A stretch of DNA of 64,000 bases from Theileria orientalis strain Shintoku. Lineage: Eukaryota; Apicomplexa; Aconoidasida; Piroplasmida; Theileriidae. The stretch is from assembly GCF_000740895.1 (NCBI RefSeq), contig NC_025263.1, positions 1,674,001 to 1,738,000 on the forward strand, given 5' to 3'. Each line of letters starts with the position of its first letter. Within the stretch, counting starts at the first letter, position 1. The translations under genes and the position numbers were made by a program. Below are positions 1 to 10,700 of this stretch, one piece after another. The notes beneath the pieces were generated by a model that worked only from the letters and a program-made list of their open reading frames with translations, was not told where the DNA came from and made no database searches.

Positions 1-1011
1 TCTTCCAACTTCAAGCCTAAGTTAGGGAAAAGGCTAAAAAAGATTCAAATTAACATATTGGCTCTATTCATATACCTGTTGTTATTAATGGTGTTGGTGT
101 TTCTGAAGTTCGACAGGAACAATGAGGACCTGTACATGATAGGCCACAGATTTAACAGCTTCTACTTCAGCTCCATAACCCTATTCTTAACGGTTCTCAT
201 CATACTGATCATATATCAGCTGTACCCTAGGAGGAGAATGATCCACAGTCTGAATAATACCCTGTTCAACTTCATAGATGACTCAAACAGAGGCAGAATT
301 TACCCCAACTCTCTGCCCATTAATAGCATTTACAAAAGCTCTAATGAGAGCAGTCCCCTGAACAGCCTCAAGACCATTAGCGGGATTAAACGGACCATTG
401 GCGACAGCGCTGCGAGCAAAAGCACGTCTCCGAAGAGCGCAGACTCGAATAGCTTCAAGTTCGGGAGCCTCGTGGACTTCCACGGCACTCTGAGCACAAA
501 CGACAGTGACGATCGAGTGTTAGACGGCTATCAAACTGTGCAAAGCTTCACCAGGCAATCTGACGAACCCAGCGGGAACTCCAAGAGAGACAAGGTCACA
601 ATAAACGACAAGTACCGCCTGCTATATGTAAACTCACTGATCATGGAAAGCACAATCATCGTAATATACTACATGCTCACTAAGAGGGAAGACGGCATTT
701 ACCTGGTCAAATTCACATTCTGGCTACTGGTATCTCTGTACATTCAAAGGCTAAGTAGATATTACGACGAGAAGAAGATCAACAAGTACCTGCTCATCAA
801 GTCGCTCAAGTACATGGTATTGGCAGCTCTGATCAGAATCCACGTCATGGTTCAGAATATGTTTCTGGAGACTGGGTCAGGTGTAGGCAGAGGCAACTTA
901 GGGGTATCTATTGGACAGTTGATGTCGATTATTATACTGGTACACGTGAATCAGTGCATAAATCACAAAAGTTTAAACAGATTATACAAATCAGTGTTCA
1001 AAGCCAAGTGA
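1..1011 (+). CDS. Multi-spanning membrane protein, 3' part only
   Basis: The frame is open from the first base of the window to a TGA at 1009-1011 (336 codons visible), so the gene begins upstream and this is its C-terminal part. About six hydrophobic segments are visible: two near the start (around codons 19-36 and 54-75), then a hydrophilic Ser/Asn-rich loop of about 120 residues, then four more, with a basic C-terminus. The topology suggests an integral membrane protein of the secretory pathway or an organelle. I do not recognise the family; multi-pass transferases or transporters are possible, but nothing diagnostic is present. The next gene starts about 400 bp downstream on the same strand. 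Confidence 0.7.
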   Translation, partial: SSNFKPKLGKRLKKIQINILALFIYLLLLMVLVFLKFDRNNEDLYMIGHRFNSFYFSSITLFLTVLIILIIYQLYPRRRMIHSLNNTLFNFIDDSNRGRIYPNSLPINSIYKSSNESSPLNSLKTISGIKRTIGDSAASKSTSPKSADSNSFKFGSLVDFHGTLSTNDSDDRVLDGYQTVQSFTRQSDEPSGNSKRDKVTINDKYRLLYVNSLIMESTIIVIYYMLTKREDGIYLVKFTFWLLVSLYIQRLSRYYDEKKINKYLLIKSLKYMVLAALIRIHVMVQNMFLETGSGVGRGNLGVSIGQLMSIIILVHVNQCINHKSLNRLYKSVFKAK

Positions 1012-1425
1012 ATCCAGGGTATTATGGTTGATTCCAAGTAATAAAGACTTATCAAAGGTGAATTTACAAAGGCGAAACTGTAAAATATATAAAAGTAAAG
1101 TGTTGTAAACCAATTTAAATTAAAATGATGGAAAAGGGAGCCACGGAATCAACTAATTTATAAAAAATTGTAGTGTGTGGCGCTGTACTTACAATTCCAT
1201 TAATTTTCATTAACTCTTTATTTTTCAAGGTCTTTATCAGTTTTAGATATTTTTAAAAAATTATACAGCTTGTATATTTTCTATTATATTAACTTTTAGT
1301 TGTATTTCCTATGTTCATTATCTTTACCGCCTATTTTTGCCTCTATTAGTATTAATACAGCCATATAGTCCGCTATAACAAATAGAATAGTATTTAAAAT
1401 ACTTGTTTGTAATAAATAGACTAAA
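1012..1425. other. Intergenic, AT-rich
   Basis: This 414-bp spacer lies between two plus-strand genes. It is AT-rich with short T and A runs and holds the 3' UTR of the membrane-protein gene and the presumed promoter and 5' UTR of Rpt4. No ORF, RNA gene or convincing motif was seen. Confidence 0.6.
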
Positions 1426-3182
1426 ATGTCCAGAGAATCTAATCAGCCGCCTGACCAATCAAACGGATCAAACTCAAATCCTGATTCGAATAACACCTCA
1501 TCTCCTAACCGCTCGAATGGAGCCGGTAGCCAGCAAACGAGCAACTCTAACACGCAAAATGGTAGTATCAACAGTACAATGCAAAGTACTGTTTCAAACA
1601 CGAGTATCAATCAGGCCACATCGAATCCCAGTATGTCTACCTCTTCTGGGCCAAGTTTGGGACAAACAGTCACCAGTAATTCCCAGCAACCAGCTGCAAC
1701 TCAGCCTAACGTAGGAGAAGACCGTGAGGTGATGATGCAGTACGTGCGAAAGGTGAGAGAGCACAGGGAACTGGAATCGAAGCTGAAGAAACGTAAGTAT
1801 ACACATAGTAAAAATATAATTGAATAGTAAGTATTGTGGATTACATGACGATGTTAGTCAGTGTGTGAATGGTAGTTAATAATTATTTAATAATTATAAT
1901 ACACATTAACGTATGTCATTTGTAGTACGCACGGAGATGAATGAGCTTAACCAGAAGGATAATAAGACAGAAGAGGACCTGAAGGCACTGCAAAGCATAG
2001 GTCAGATAGTAGGACACGTTCTGAGGCAGATCGACGACAATAAGTTCATAGTGAAGGCAAGTTCAGGACCACGCTACGTGGTGTGCTGCAAGGTCAATAT
2101 AGACCCGAAGACTCTGGTGAGCGGAGTGAGAGTGGCACTGGATATGACGACACTGACAATAATGAAGAAACTGCCGAGAGAAGTGGACCCGGTGGTCTTT
2201 AACATGCTGAACGACCTGACAGCAGTAGGGAAGAACAAGGACACCTACAGCTCAATAGGAGGACTGAGCAGGCAAATAAGGGAAATGAGGGAAGTGATCG
2301 AGCTCCCACTAAAGAACCCGTTTCTGTTCAAGAGAGTAGGAATCAAGGCGCCCAAAGGTGTGTTGCTGTACGGACCACCAGGAACAGGAAAGACGCTCCT
2401 GGCACGGGCATTGGCAAACGACATCGAATGCAACTTCTTAAAAGTGGTTGCATCGGCAGTGGTGGATAAGTACATAGGAGAGTCGGCGAAAATCATAAGA
2501 GAGATGTTTGGTAAGTTATAGTTGTTTGAGCACTCCAACAGGGGGTGTGTAGTTAGTGCCATTATTAGGTAGTAGTTATGTGGTTAGTGCCATCACCTAC
2601 CAATATTGCTACACTACTGTACAAATATTAAACATGTAGGCTACGCAAAGGAGCATCAGCCGTGCATCATCTTCATGGACGAAGTCGACGCGATCGGCGG
2701 CCGGCGCTTCTCCCAAGGAACAAGCGCCGACCGCGAGATTCAGCGCACACTGATGGAGCTGCTGACGCACCTGGACGGATTCGACGAGCTGGGCCAGGTG
2801 AAAATCATCATGGCCACGAACAGACCAGACGTACTGGACCCAGCACTGCTGAGACCAGGAAGAATAGATCGCAAGATTGAAATACCACTGCCTAACGAGG
2901 CGGCAAGAATAGAAATTCTGAAAATACACGCGAAGCCGCTGAACAAACAAGGAGAAATAAGTAAGTTAGAATTAAGATCAAAGAGGTGTAGACTATAACG
3001 CAATCTGTAAGCTGTGCGACGGATTCAACGGAGCGGACCTGAGAAACATATGCACAGAAGCAGGAATACACGCAATCAGGAACATGAGAGACTACGTAAT
3101 AGAAGAGGATTTCTTCAAAGCAGCAAGGAAGCTCACGGAAAATAAAAAACTAGAAGGAACACTAGCATACGAACAGATTTAA
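1426..3182 (+). CDS. RPT4: 26S proteasome regulatory ATPase Rpt4 (PSMC6-like)
   Basis: AAA+ ATPase of the 19S base ring, which unfolds ubiquitylated substrates and feeds them into the 20S core. Four exons join in frame: 1426-1792, 1926-2510, 2640-2960 and 2992-3182, giving 487 residues. Walker A GPPGTGKT is near residue 272, Walker [13 protein letters not shown] follows the second intron, and the second region of homology [15 protein letters not shown] comes next. The stretch [10 protein letters not shown] and the C-terminal [14 protein letters not shown] block match Rpt4 rather than the other five Rpt subunits. The third intron is only 31 bp. Unlike most Rpt4 proteins (about 390 residues) it carries roughly 100 extra N-terminal residues rich in Ser, Asn, Gln and Thr before the coiled coil. 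Family assignment is very secure; splice sites are canonical GTAAGT and AG. Confidence 0.95.
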
Positions 3183-3734
3183 AAATAAAAATAATTAATG
3201 AAACCAAAGTAAATATAATTAAATATAAGATATAAATTAAGTAGTAGAGTGAGTAAATAGAGTAAATTGAGAAGACTGAGAGTATAAAATGGGACTGTGT
3301 AGGAGTAATCAACACATTAAAGTAAAAATTTGAAAACAAATTTAATAAAAAATAATATTTACAAGTAAGTAGAATAGTTTATGAATGAATAGCGCAATTA
3401 AGTAAAATAATAAATGTGTATAAGTAAAAGAGCCACCCCACCCAAGATTCCATTCAGAACAAATTGAAGAATATCGCAGGCAAATTGTTAAAAAATATTA
3501 TAAATTGGAGATATATGAGGGTAGGATTGTGTTTACACCAGTTTAATGATAAAATGGAAGTGAAAATATCAAATGTAATGTTAATTTAGCTATGTTATAA
3601 GTACGGAGTACTGAGATAATAAAGTGTGTATAATTGATATAAAAAGTATTTTAAACACTGTATATTGATATAAATAAGATACAGATAGTATAAATTGGTA
3701 AAAGGGGGTTTAAAAATAAGTAAATTAGCATAAA
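3183..3734. other. Intergenic, AT-rich
   Basis: A 552-bp AT-rich stretch between Rpt4 and the WD-repeat gene, both on the plus strand. It contains many GTAAAT/ATAAGT-like words typical of piroplasm spacer DNA. A hydrophobic minus-strand frame at 3133-3339 overlaps the end of Rpt4 and looks like an AT-composition artefact. No RNA gene or repeat was recognised. Confidence 0.55.
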
Positions 3735-5096
3735 ATGGCCATAAACCCAGTTGAAGAGGAAGAAGAACGTGAAAACGTGCTCAATTTCCCAGTGATGTTG
3801 CTCACAGGTCACGAAAGTGAAGTGTACTCAGTGGATTTTAGCCAAGATGGACGCTACCTGGCGTCGTCAGGGAAGGATAGACAGATACTGCTGTTTGAAG
3901 CGTTCGGAGAGTGCAGGAACTTTGGAGTGCTGGCAGGACACAAAAACGCAGTTTTGGAAATACACTGGGCACAAACGAGCAACCACCTGTACTCGTGTTC
4001 AGCAGACTCAACAGCCTCAGTCTGGGACGTAGCATACAACAGAAGGCTGCGAAAACTAAGTAAGAATAGAATATGTGCGCACTAAACATTGTATTATGCT
4101 AGTTAGGATGGGATTCCACTGCACTATATAACATAAATCTTTTTATTTTTGTAAATTGGTTGGATTATTCAAGTAAATACACACAAGCGTTACACGCTGG
4201 TAACCGTATGACTAACGAATATGCGTAGAAGGCCACAGCGCCATCGTAAACACGTGCGCTCCAGCAAGGAACTACTCAGGAGGACTGCTGGTGACAGGGT
4301 CGGACGATGGAACGGTTAAGGTGTGGGACTCGAGGCAGAAGGGATACTCAAACTCTATTTCGCACGACTTTCAAATACTGGCAGTGACCACAGACCCGTA
4401 CTTCAATTACATATACTCAGGATCGCTGGACAACGTAATCAGAGTAAGTTATAAAACAACAGAAGTATTGTGTGCCACTTCGTAGTTGAGGTGCACACTT
4501 AGTATTTGATTAGAATGTGTATTAGTATATGCACACAATTGCTAGATGAAATGTGTGTGTGTGATAAACACACTGAGTAGTTAAGTTAACCAGTTGATTT
4601 TTACAAATAAATAAAAAATAAATAGGTATACGATGTAAGAAATGAGTCGAAGGTGGTTTTTGAACTAGGGTGTTTGGACTCGATCACAAGTCTGGACCTG
4701 AACAGCGATAGCACACTGCTCTTGTCAAACAGCATGGACGAACGACTAAACATATGGGACGTGCAGCCGTTCAGCTCGAAACTGAACCATGAAGATGGGT
4801 TGTCGAATGGTATTTCTAGTAGCACGGGAAAGGGAGCTGAGAGGTTGAAGATGACGCTAACGGGGCCGACACACAACAATGAAAAAAATTTAATTAAAAG
4901 CCACTGGGGAAGGAACTCGATAGTATGCAGTGGGTCATCGGACCAATTCGTCTACGTGTTCGACACAGTGGACCAGAAGCTGCTGTACCAGCTTCCAGGA
5001 CACCTCGGGACGGTGAACGACGTGCAACTGCACCCGAACTACCCAATCGTGGCATCATGTTCAAACGATCGCACAATATACCTGGGAGAATTGTAA
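3735..5096 (+). CDS. SNRNP40: U5 snRNP 40 kDa WD-repeat protein
   Basis: WD40 beta-propeller of the U5 snRNP and of the Prp8 sub-complex in the spliceosome. Three exons (3735-4059, 4229-4443, 4626-5096) join in frame to give 336 residues, close to the 357 of the human protein. Visible family signatures are MLLTGHESEVYSVDF near the start, TGSDDGTVKVWDSR in exon 2, LLLSNSMDERLNIWDVQPF in exon 3, and the near-invariant end LPGHLGTVNDVQLHP. Seven WD blades can be counted. The block between blades 5 and 6 holds a short Ser/Gly-rich insertion. It is a single-copy housekeeping gene, well suited to an intron-rich genome such as this one. Confidence 0.93.
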
Positions 5097-5752
5097 CCAG
5101 AGGTTTAAAAAGTAATTAAATCCGTGTACGTGATACGAGTATGTGCTAAACGACAGTTTAACCCACTTACTTGGTCAAACGCGCCGCTTAGGAAAATTTT
5201 ATTCTACATCTCTGCATTTTCACAGTAAACAGTACAACGAATTCCAGGTAATCTTGTTCAGTCCTCCCAAATTTACTTGATCACCGCTTCCTATATTAGC
5301 ACTCAAAATTTAACAACAGTAAATCTCAGTGTTGTTAGTCTCCCTTGGCCTGGATCTTAATATTTTATCTGAACACCATCGAATGGCTGTTATCAGATCT
5401 TGATACCCATTGTGGTCGTGAAAACGGTCGATATTAACGTAAATTAGAGCATATAAGCATACAGGTCTGTGTCGCTGGAATTCTAAAGTTTAAATTCCAT
5501 ACACACACCTGTAGGATATATAACTTTTGTGTAAATATTAACGTATGAGCACATTGAATAAATAAATACACATATGTGTTAAGTGATTTAGAGTTTTGAT
5601 AAAAGGAGTAACATACTAGAATTGTATTTATTCCGCCTATGTAAATTAAACATTGACTGTTTGCATGGAAACTTCACAGATTGATTTTAGTGTATGTTAT
5701 ATCTAACAACCATATGATATAGTAATCATTTAAATCTGCACGAAAAAACAAA
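5097..5752. other. Intergenic, AT-rich
   Basis: A 656-bp spacer between the U5-40K gene and a parasite-specific gene. It is slightly less AT-rich at 5330-5430 than on either side, but I found no ORF, tRNA fold or snRNA signature in it. If the downstream 567-residue protein needs a signal-peptide exon, it would have to lie here; I saw no good candidate. Confidence 0.5.
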
Positions 5753-7456
5753 ATGCCGAACATATTTCTTCGGGAAAAAGAAAATACCTACTACGAATGG
5801 TATAGTTATACCATCAAAAACTATTCTCAAGTCATCAGTGTAACAAAACAAGTTTGGGCAGAATGTAGAATCTACGAAAGAGTGACGTATAGTATTAAAT
5901 ACGAACAGCCTTGGACGGCGTCTTCAAGTGACTATTTTAACGTAGCTTTGTATGATGCAGCGGATAACTCGAAAAAGTGTAAGCCTAAGTTCACTTATTA
6001 TTACGCTTACTCAGATGGTCAAGTGGTTGACAAATTGGATGTGTACTACTCATTGCTAAAACCTAATAATCCTCTTATTGTTTCATTCAACAGAAGGGAC
6101 ACAAACACGTATAATTGCTCATATCCTGGACTAAAAGGATTAAAATGGTTTTACGGTTATGATTTGGGTTATTATTCCATGAAAAGAGAATTAAAAGTGG
6201 AATTAGACGATCAATACAAAGAGTTATTAAAGGGCAAAAGGTTAACATTTACCGCGGGTCCTTATAGCAACGAAGATATTTTAGTAAATGAATATGATCT
6301 GGTCAATAAGGAGTTTAAAAAACACATATACACACCAGATGTTTCCAAAAGAGGCCCGTACGAATTGTACAGTGGCAGTCTGTTTTTAGATAATTCTAGA
6401 AGTTCGGGAAATAATTTGTACCTTAAGGGTGTTGCAAACAAGCAATTCGACGGAGTTTGCATGTACAGCAGTTACAGCGGTTTACAGCTGTTTGTGGAAT
6501 TCTTTGACGGCGAAAAAATAACACAGCTTAGAAGAATTGGTACTACTGACAAGTCGCAGTGGATTGAATTGGAAAAACCGTTCACCTACAAAGATGACAG
6601 ACAACTGAAACGAATACTCCAGTACATACAATTTTGCCTGAACAAGGAGATACTTGTTAGGCTAGACCAACAGGGTGGAAACACCGAAGTGCGCATAGTG
6701 GACGGTGAAACAACTGCTACTCCAAAGCCAATCAATGAATATGAGTTGAGTGTCAACAGAGGCTGTGATTATTCAGAGATAATCGACGGTTATGTATGCT
6801 ATACTCACAATCTGAACGACTACTATAACGTTTACGTTAAGAATCAGTTAGACGACTTGAGAATTCTGGGCGAATCATTTAGGCCTGATGTGTATCTAGA
6901 GTTGAGCCTAACGATTGACAATAATCACATATACCTGTTTGACGAATCGGGCTATACCAGCGAATTTCTGTATTATAATCCAGATAAGGATGGCAATTTG
7001 TACGTGTATTTTTTACAAAGCAGCGGTTACGGGGATCGTGGCCTAAAGCCACTCCTCTTTTACTATAATGGAAAAGCCTACAAACAATCCAACTCTAAAG
7101 ATCATAATACTTATTGGCAAAGGGTTAATGTCATCAACTCTTTGGCCCAGGTCGCCGTCACTCCGAAGTCTATAAACCTGAAGGACGTGTTAGACGAACT
7201 CAAAACGTCTTCGAAAACAAACGCAGCTTCGACTGAGCCACCTACTCCGGGGGCCCTTCCCACTGTAAAACCGACAACGGGCGGAGGTAAAAGTGACGCC
7301 GGGGCACCTAAAAATGACGGCGTAACACCTAAAAATGAAAACAGCACCCATTCGTTCATAGGAGGGTCACTCGGCATATTTTTGGGCATGCTAGGGAGTG
7401 CAATTGCCATCTTTTCCTTTTGGAATAAGCCGACAACGTTCAACCGCATGCGATAA
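5753..7456 (+). CDS. Piroplasm-specific protein with C-terminal transmembrane anchor
   Basis: Single-exon gene of 567 residues, rich in Tyr, Asn and Asp. The body seems to contain two loosely similar halves (about 35-320 and 335-465), with blocks such as LKPLLFYYNGKAY that recall repeated surface-protein modules in piroplasms. Residues 480-530 form a Pro/Thr/Gly/Asp-rich linker, followed by one hydrophobic segment (about 534-556) and a short basic tail. This is the layout of a type I or tail-anchored surface protein. No signal peptide is visible at the chosen ATG and no in-frame upstream ATG exists before a stop, so either a 5' exon was missed or export is unconventional. It converges with the FAINT gene. 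The exact family is not recognised; a role at the parasite or host-cell surface is inference. Confidence 0.7.
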   Translation: MPNIFLREKENTYYEWYSYTIKNYSQVISVTKQVWAECRIYERVTYSIKYEQPWTASSSDYFNVALYDAADNSKKCKPKFTYYYAYSDGQVVDKLDVYYSLLKPNNPLIVSFNRRDTNTYNCSYPGLKGLKWFYGYDLGYYSMKRELKVELDDQYKELLKGKRLTFTAGPYSNEDILVNEYDLVNKEFKKHIYTPDVSKRGPYELYSGSLFLDNSRSSGNNLYLKGVANKQFDGVCMYSSYSGLQLFVEFFDGEKITQLRRIGTTDKSQWIELEKPFTYKDDRQLKRILQYIQFCLNKEILVRLDQQGGNTEVRIVDGETTATPKPINEYELSVNRGCDYSEIIDGYVCYTHNLNDYYNVYVKNQLDDLRILGESFRPDVYLELSLTIDNNHIYLFDESGYTSEFLYYNPDKDGNLYVYFLQSSGYGDRGLKPLLFYYNGKAYKQSNSKDHNTYWQRVNVINSLAQVAVTPKSINLKDVLDELKTSSKTNAASTEPPTPGALPTVKPTTGGGKSDAGAPKNDGVTPKNENSTHSFIGGSLGIFLGMLGSAIAIFSFWNKPTTFNRMR

Positions 7457-7751
7457 ACTATCACCTTACGTGTATACGATACGAATATGCCATAAGTACG
7501 TGTGTATGTAAATTTTATAAAACATTAAAACTGCCTTTAAATCCTCAAATCTTCGTTTCCAGAGCTAATTGTCATACTCGCATTAAAAAGTGTTAAATCG
7601 TGTTATATCAACTTTAAAAATACTATTTTACATATCCTATTTTACAAATACAATTCTACTAATGCTTGCTTCAAGTTTATACATCTATTTTACTACAGTA
7701 GCTACAAGTGCAGTACAACTACCCTCTCTAAACTCGATTTGAGGATTTACC
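7457..7751. other. Short spacer between convergent genes
   Basis: A 295-bp AT-rich gap that holds the 3' ends of two convergent parasite-specific genes. No additional feature is visible. Confidence 0.5.
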
Positions 7752-10700
7752 TCACTGCCCTCGTAATACCTTCGAGCCCATGAAGTCCCACCTCACGCCC
7801 CAAATTGACCTGCGGAAGGTCAGCTGTAGTCCGTTGAACAGGTCAATGTTGACCACCTTCTCTCCTAACCCGAGGTTCATGACTGAGACTCTGCGAGCGA
7901 AGTAGCTCGGGTCCTCGGTGTTCCACACCTTCTTGTCGTGGCGAAAGCACTGGTAACCCGACTCCATCCAGACCACCTCCTTGATCGCGTAGCCGTCCTT
8001 GACTGTGCACACCATGGTCTTGTTATCGTTGGCCGGTTCGAACTCGTACGTGGCTAAGCTGTTCCGGGTGCTCAGGTTGAGCACGAATGGGATCTTCTTG
8101 CTGTTGTCGACTCTGTGGTCTAACATAAAGTCGAGCCACTTCTTGCCGACCCTCTTGTACGTCTTCATAGAGCCGTCGAGGAGTTTAAGCGTGAGCATGT
8201 CCTCCGTGACATCGTGCTCCACTCGTTCGCAGAACTGCGTGGGATCTCCGGTGTCCCATATTGGAGCTGCCTGCCCCCTGTAAGTGTCAGAAGAGTCAAT
8301 GACTGCGCTGATAATGAAGCCCTCACCGGGCCTGAACGTGAACACGTTTCCCTTCTTCGTGAACCCTGACATGTAGGTGTTCAACTTGTGTGCGATATCG
8401 AGGTGTATTAGCTTCTTCAGGAGTACCTTGCTGTCGACCTTGCCTTCCGCGTCGAACTTGGCCACCTCGTGCTCCAGCCTCTTCAATCCTAAATCGGCCC
8501 ACCTGCCGTTAGGGATGTCGTAGCGCGTCCAGTTGTCGTTGTCGTCTCTGTCAAACATGACGTAGTTCCCGTTGTTTGAGTAAATCAGGACGTGGTCGAA
8601 TCCGAACTGCTCCACTCTGTACGCGTACTCTTCGGGGGTTTCAGTTTCCCAAATATCTAGGGTCGCTAGTGGGTGCGGATTTAAAATGCTGACCTTGTTG
8701 AAGATATGAGGTGTGGTTGGCGTGTAAATGTGGTTTGAGACGTGGGTATCGAACTTGAAAATTTCGGTCATTTTCGTAAAGTCCAAGAATAGACGAGCTG
8801 GATCCTTGGTGTAAGCATATTTGGAGCTTTTATAGGAAGTGGGAACGACGGTGGCTTTCTCAGAACAGCGTTGTGGCTCCAATACTCTGTCCCTTTTATC
8901 TTCTATGATTGGTGGTTCAGTTTCTTTATCCGATTCAGGTTTACGCGGAGGAACCGATACTCTACTCCTAGGTTCGGGTCTCGATGCTCGTTCTTTTGTT
9001 ATTGGTCTCTCAGGTTCCAGATGCACTATTCTGTCCCTTTTATCTTCTATGATTGGTGGTTCAGTTTCTTTATCCGATTCAGGTTTACGCGGAGGAACCG
9101 ATACTCTACTCCTAGGTTCGGGTCTCGATGCTCGTTCTTTTGTTATTGGTCTCTCAGGTTCCAGATGCACTATTCTGTCCCTTTTATCTTCTATGATTGG
9201 TGGTTCAGTTTCTTTATCCGATTCAGGTTTACGCGGAGGAACCGATACTCTACTCCTAGGTTCGGGTCTCGATGCTCGTTCTTTTGTTATTGGTCTCTCA
9301 GGTTCCAGATGCACTATTCTGTCCCTTTTATCTTCTATGATTGGTGGTTCAGTTTCTTTATCCGATTCAGGTTTACGCGGAGGAACCGATACTCTACTCC
9401 TAGGTTCGGGTCTCGGTGCTCGTTCTTTTGTTATTGGTCTCTCAGGTTCCAGATGCACTATTCTGTCCCTTTTATCTTCTATGATTGGTGGTTCAGTTTC
9501 TTTATCCGATTCAGGTTTACGCGGAGGAACCGATACTCTACTCCTAGGTTCGGGTCTCGATGCTCGTTCTTTTGTTATTGGTCTCTCAGGTTCCAGATGC
9601 ACTATTCTGTCCCTTTTATCTTCTATGATTGGTGGTTCAGTTTCTTTATCCGATTCAGGTTTACGCGGAGGAACCGATACTCTACTCCTAGGTTCGGGTC
9701 TCGATGCTCGTTCTTTTGTTATTGGTCTCTCAGGTTCCAGGTGCACTATTCTGTCCCTTTTATCTTCTATGATTGGTGGTTCAGTTTCTTTATCCGATTC
9801 AGGTTTACGCGGAGGAACCGATACTCTACTCCTAGGTTCGGGTCTCGGTGCTCGTTCTTTTGTTATTGGTCTCTCAGGTTCCAGATGCACTATTCTGTCC
9901 CTTTTATCTTCTATGATTGGTGGTTCAGTTTCTTTATCCGATTCAGGTTTACGCGGAGGAACCGATACTCTACTCCTAGGTTCGGGTCTCGAAGCACGCA
10001 CATGTGGAATTAGTCGGTCAGAATCCAGATGAACAAATCTGTCCCTTGTGTCGCTTGTAGGCGGATGTATTGGCTTAAATATAGGCTCTGGCTCCGAAAG
10101 CGAGTGTCGCATAGATTCTTTGGACCTCCTCGCTTTGATTATTTCCGTCGAATCCGATCCAGAGCCAGGTAATCTAATCAAATTTTTATCTCTTGATGGG
10201 TGAACGCGTTCAATTATAGGCTCGGGATCTGGGTCCGGTATTCGTGGCAGAGGCTGTCTTGCAACTTCCTTGGGGAACTGGAGCCGCAGTGCAGGCTCTC
10301 CATTTTCGCCTGGATATATCAGGACCTTCTCGGGGTAAATGAAGTCTTGGCATTTCCATATATGAAACGTGCCCTTCATAACCTGGTCGATCAGGAACCC
10401 TGGCTTGGGCCTGAATATCTGCGTTTGACTTGCGGGGTCATACTCGTAGCTAAACTCGTGGTTGCTTTCAATGTTCCTTACGTCCAGAGTGATCAGCTTG
10501 GGCTTCGGGAATTTGCTCACTGCTCTCGGAAATCCCAGTCTCAGGAAGGGGGAGCCGTTTTCGTCTCTGAACAGCAAAACCTGGTTCGGGTACTCCCCGC
10601 TCTTGTACTTCCAGGCTCTGTGTTTGCCGTTCATCACGAGGGCGAACCTGTAAGGCTCCTTCGTTGAGAAAACGTCGACGTTGTTTGAGAAGTCGAATTC

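Noticed and set aside
3133..3339. 68-codon hydrophobic minus-strand frame at the 3' end of Rpt4
   Set aside because: AT-rich spacer artefact overlapping the Rpt4 stop region.
8839..10032. Two plus-strand frames of 397 and 380 codons running antisense to the FAINT repeat
   Set aside because: The repeat unit is 144 bp, a multiple of three, so any frame without a stop in one unit stays open through all units. They carry only the repeat and lack flanking coding signals.
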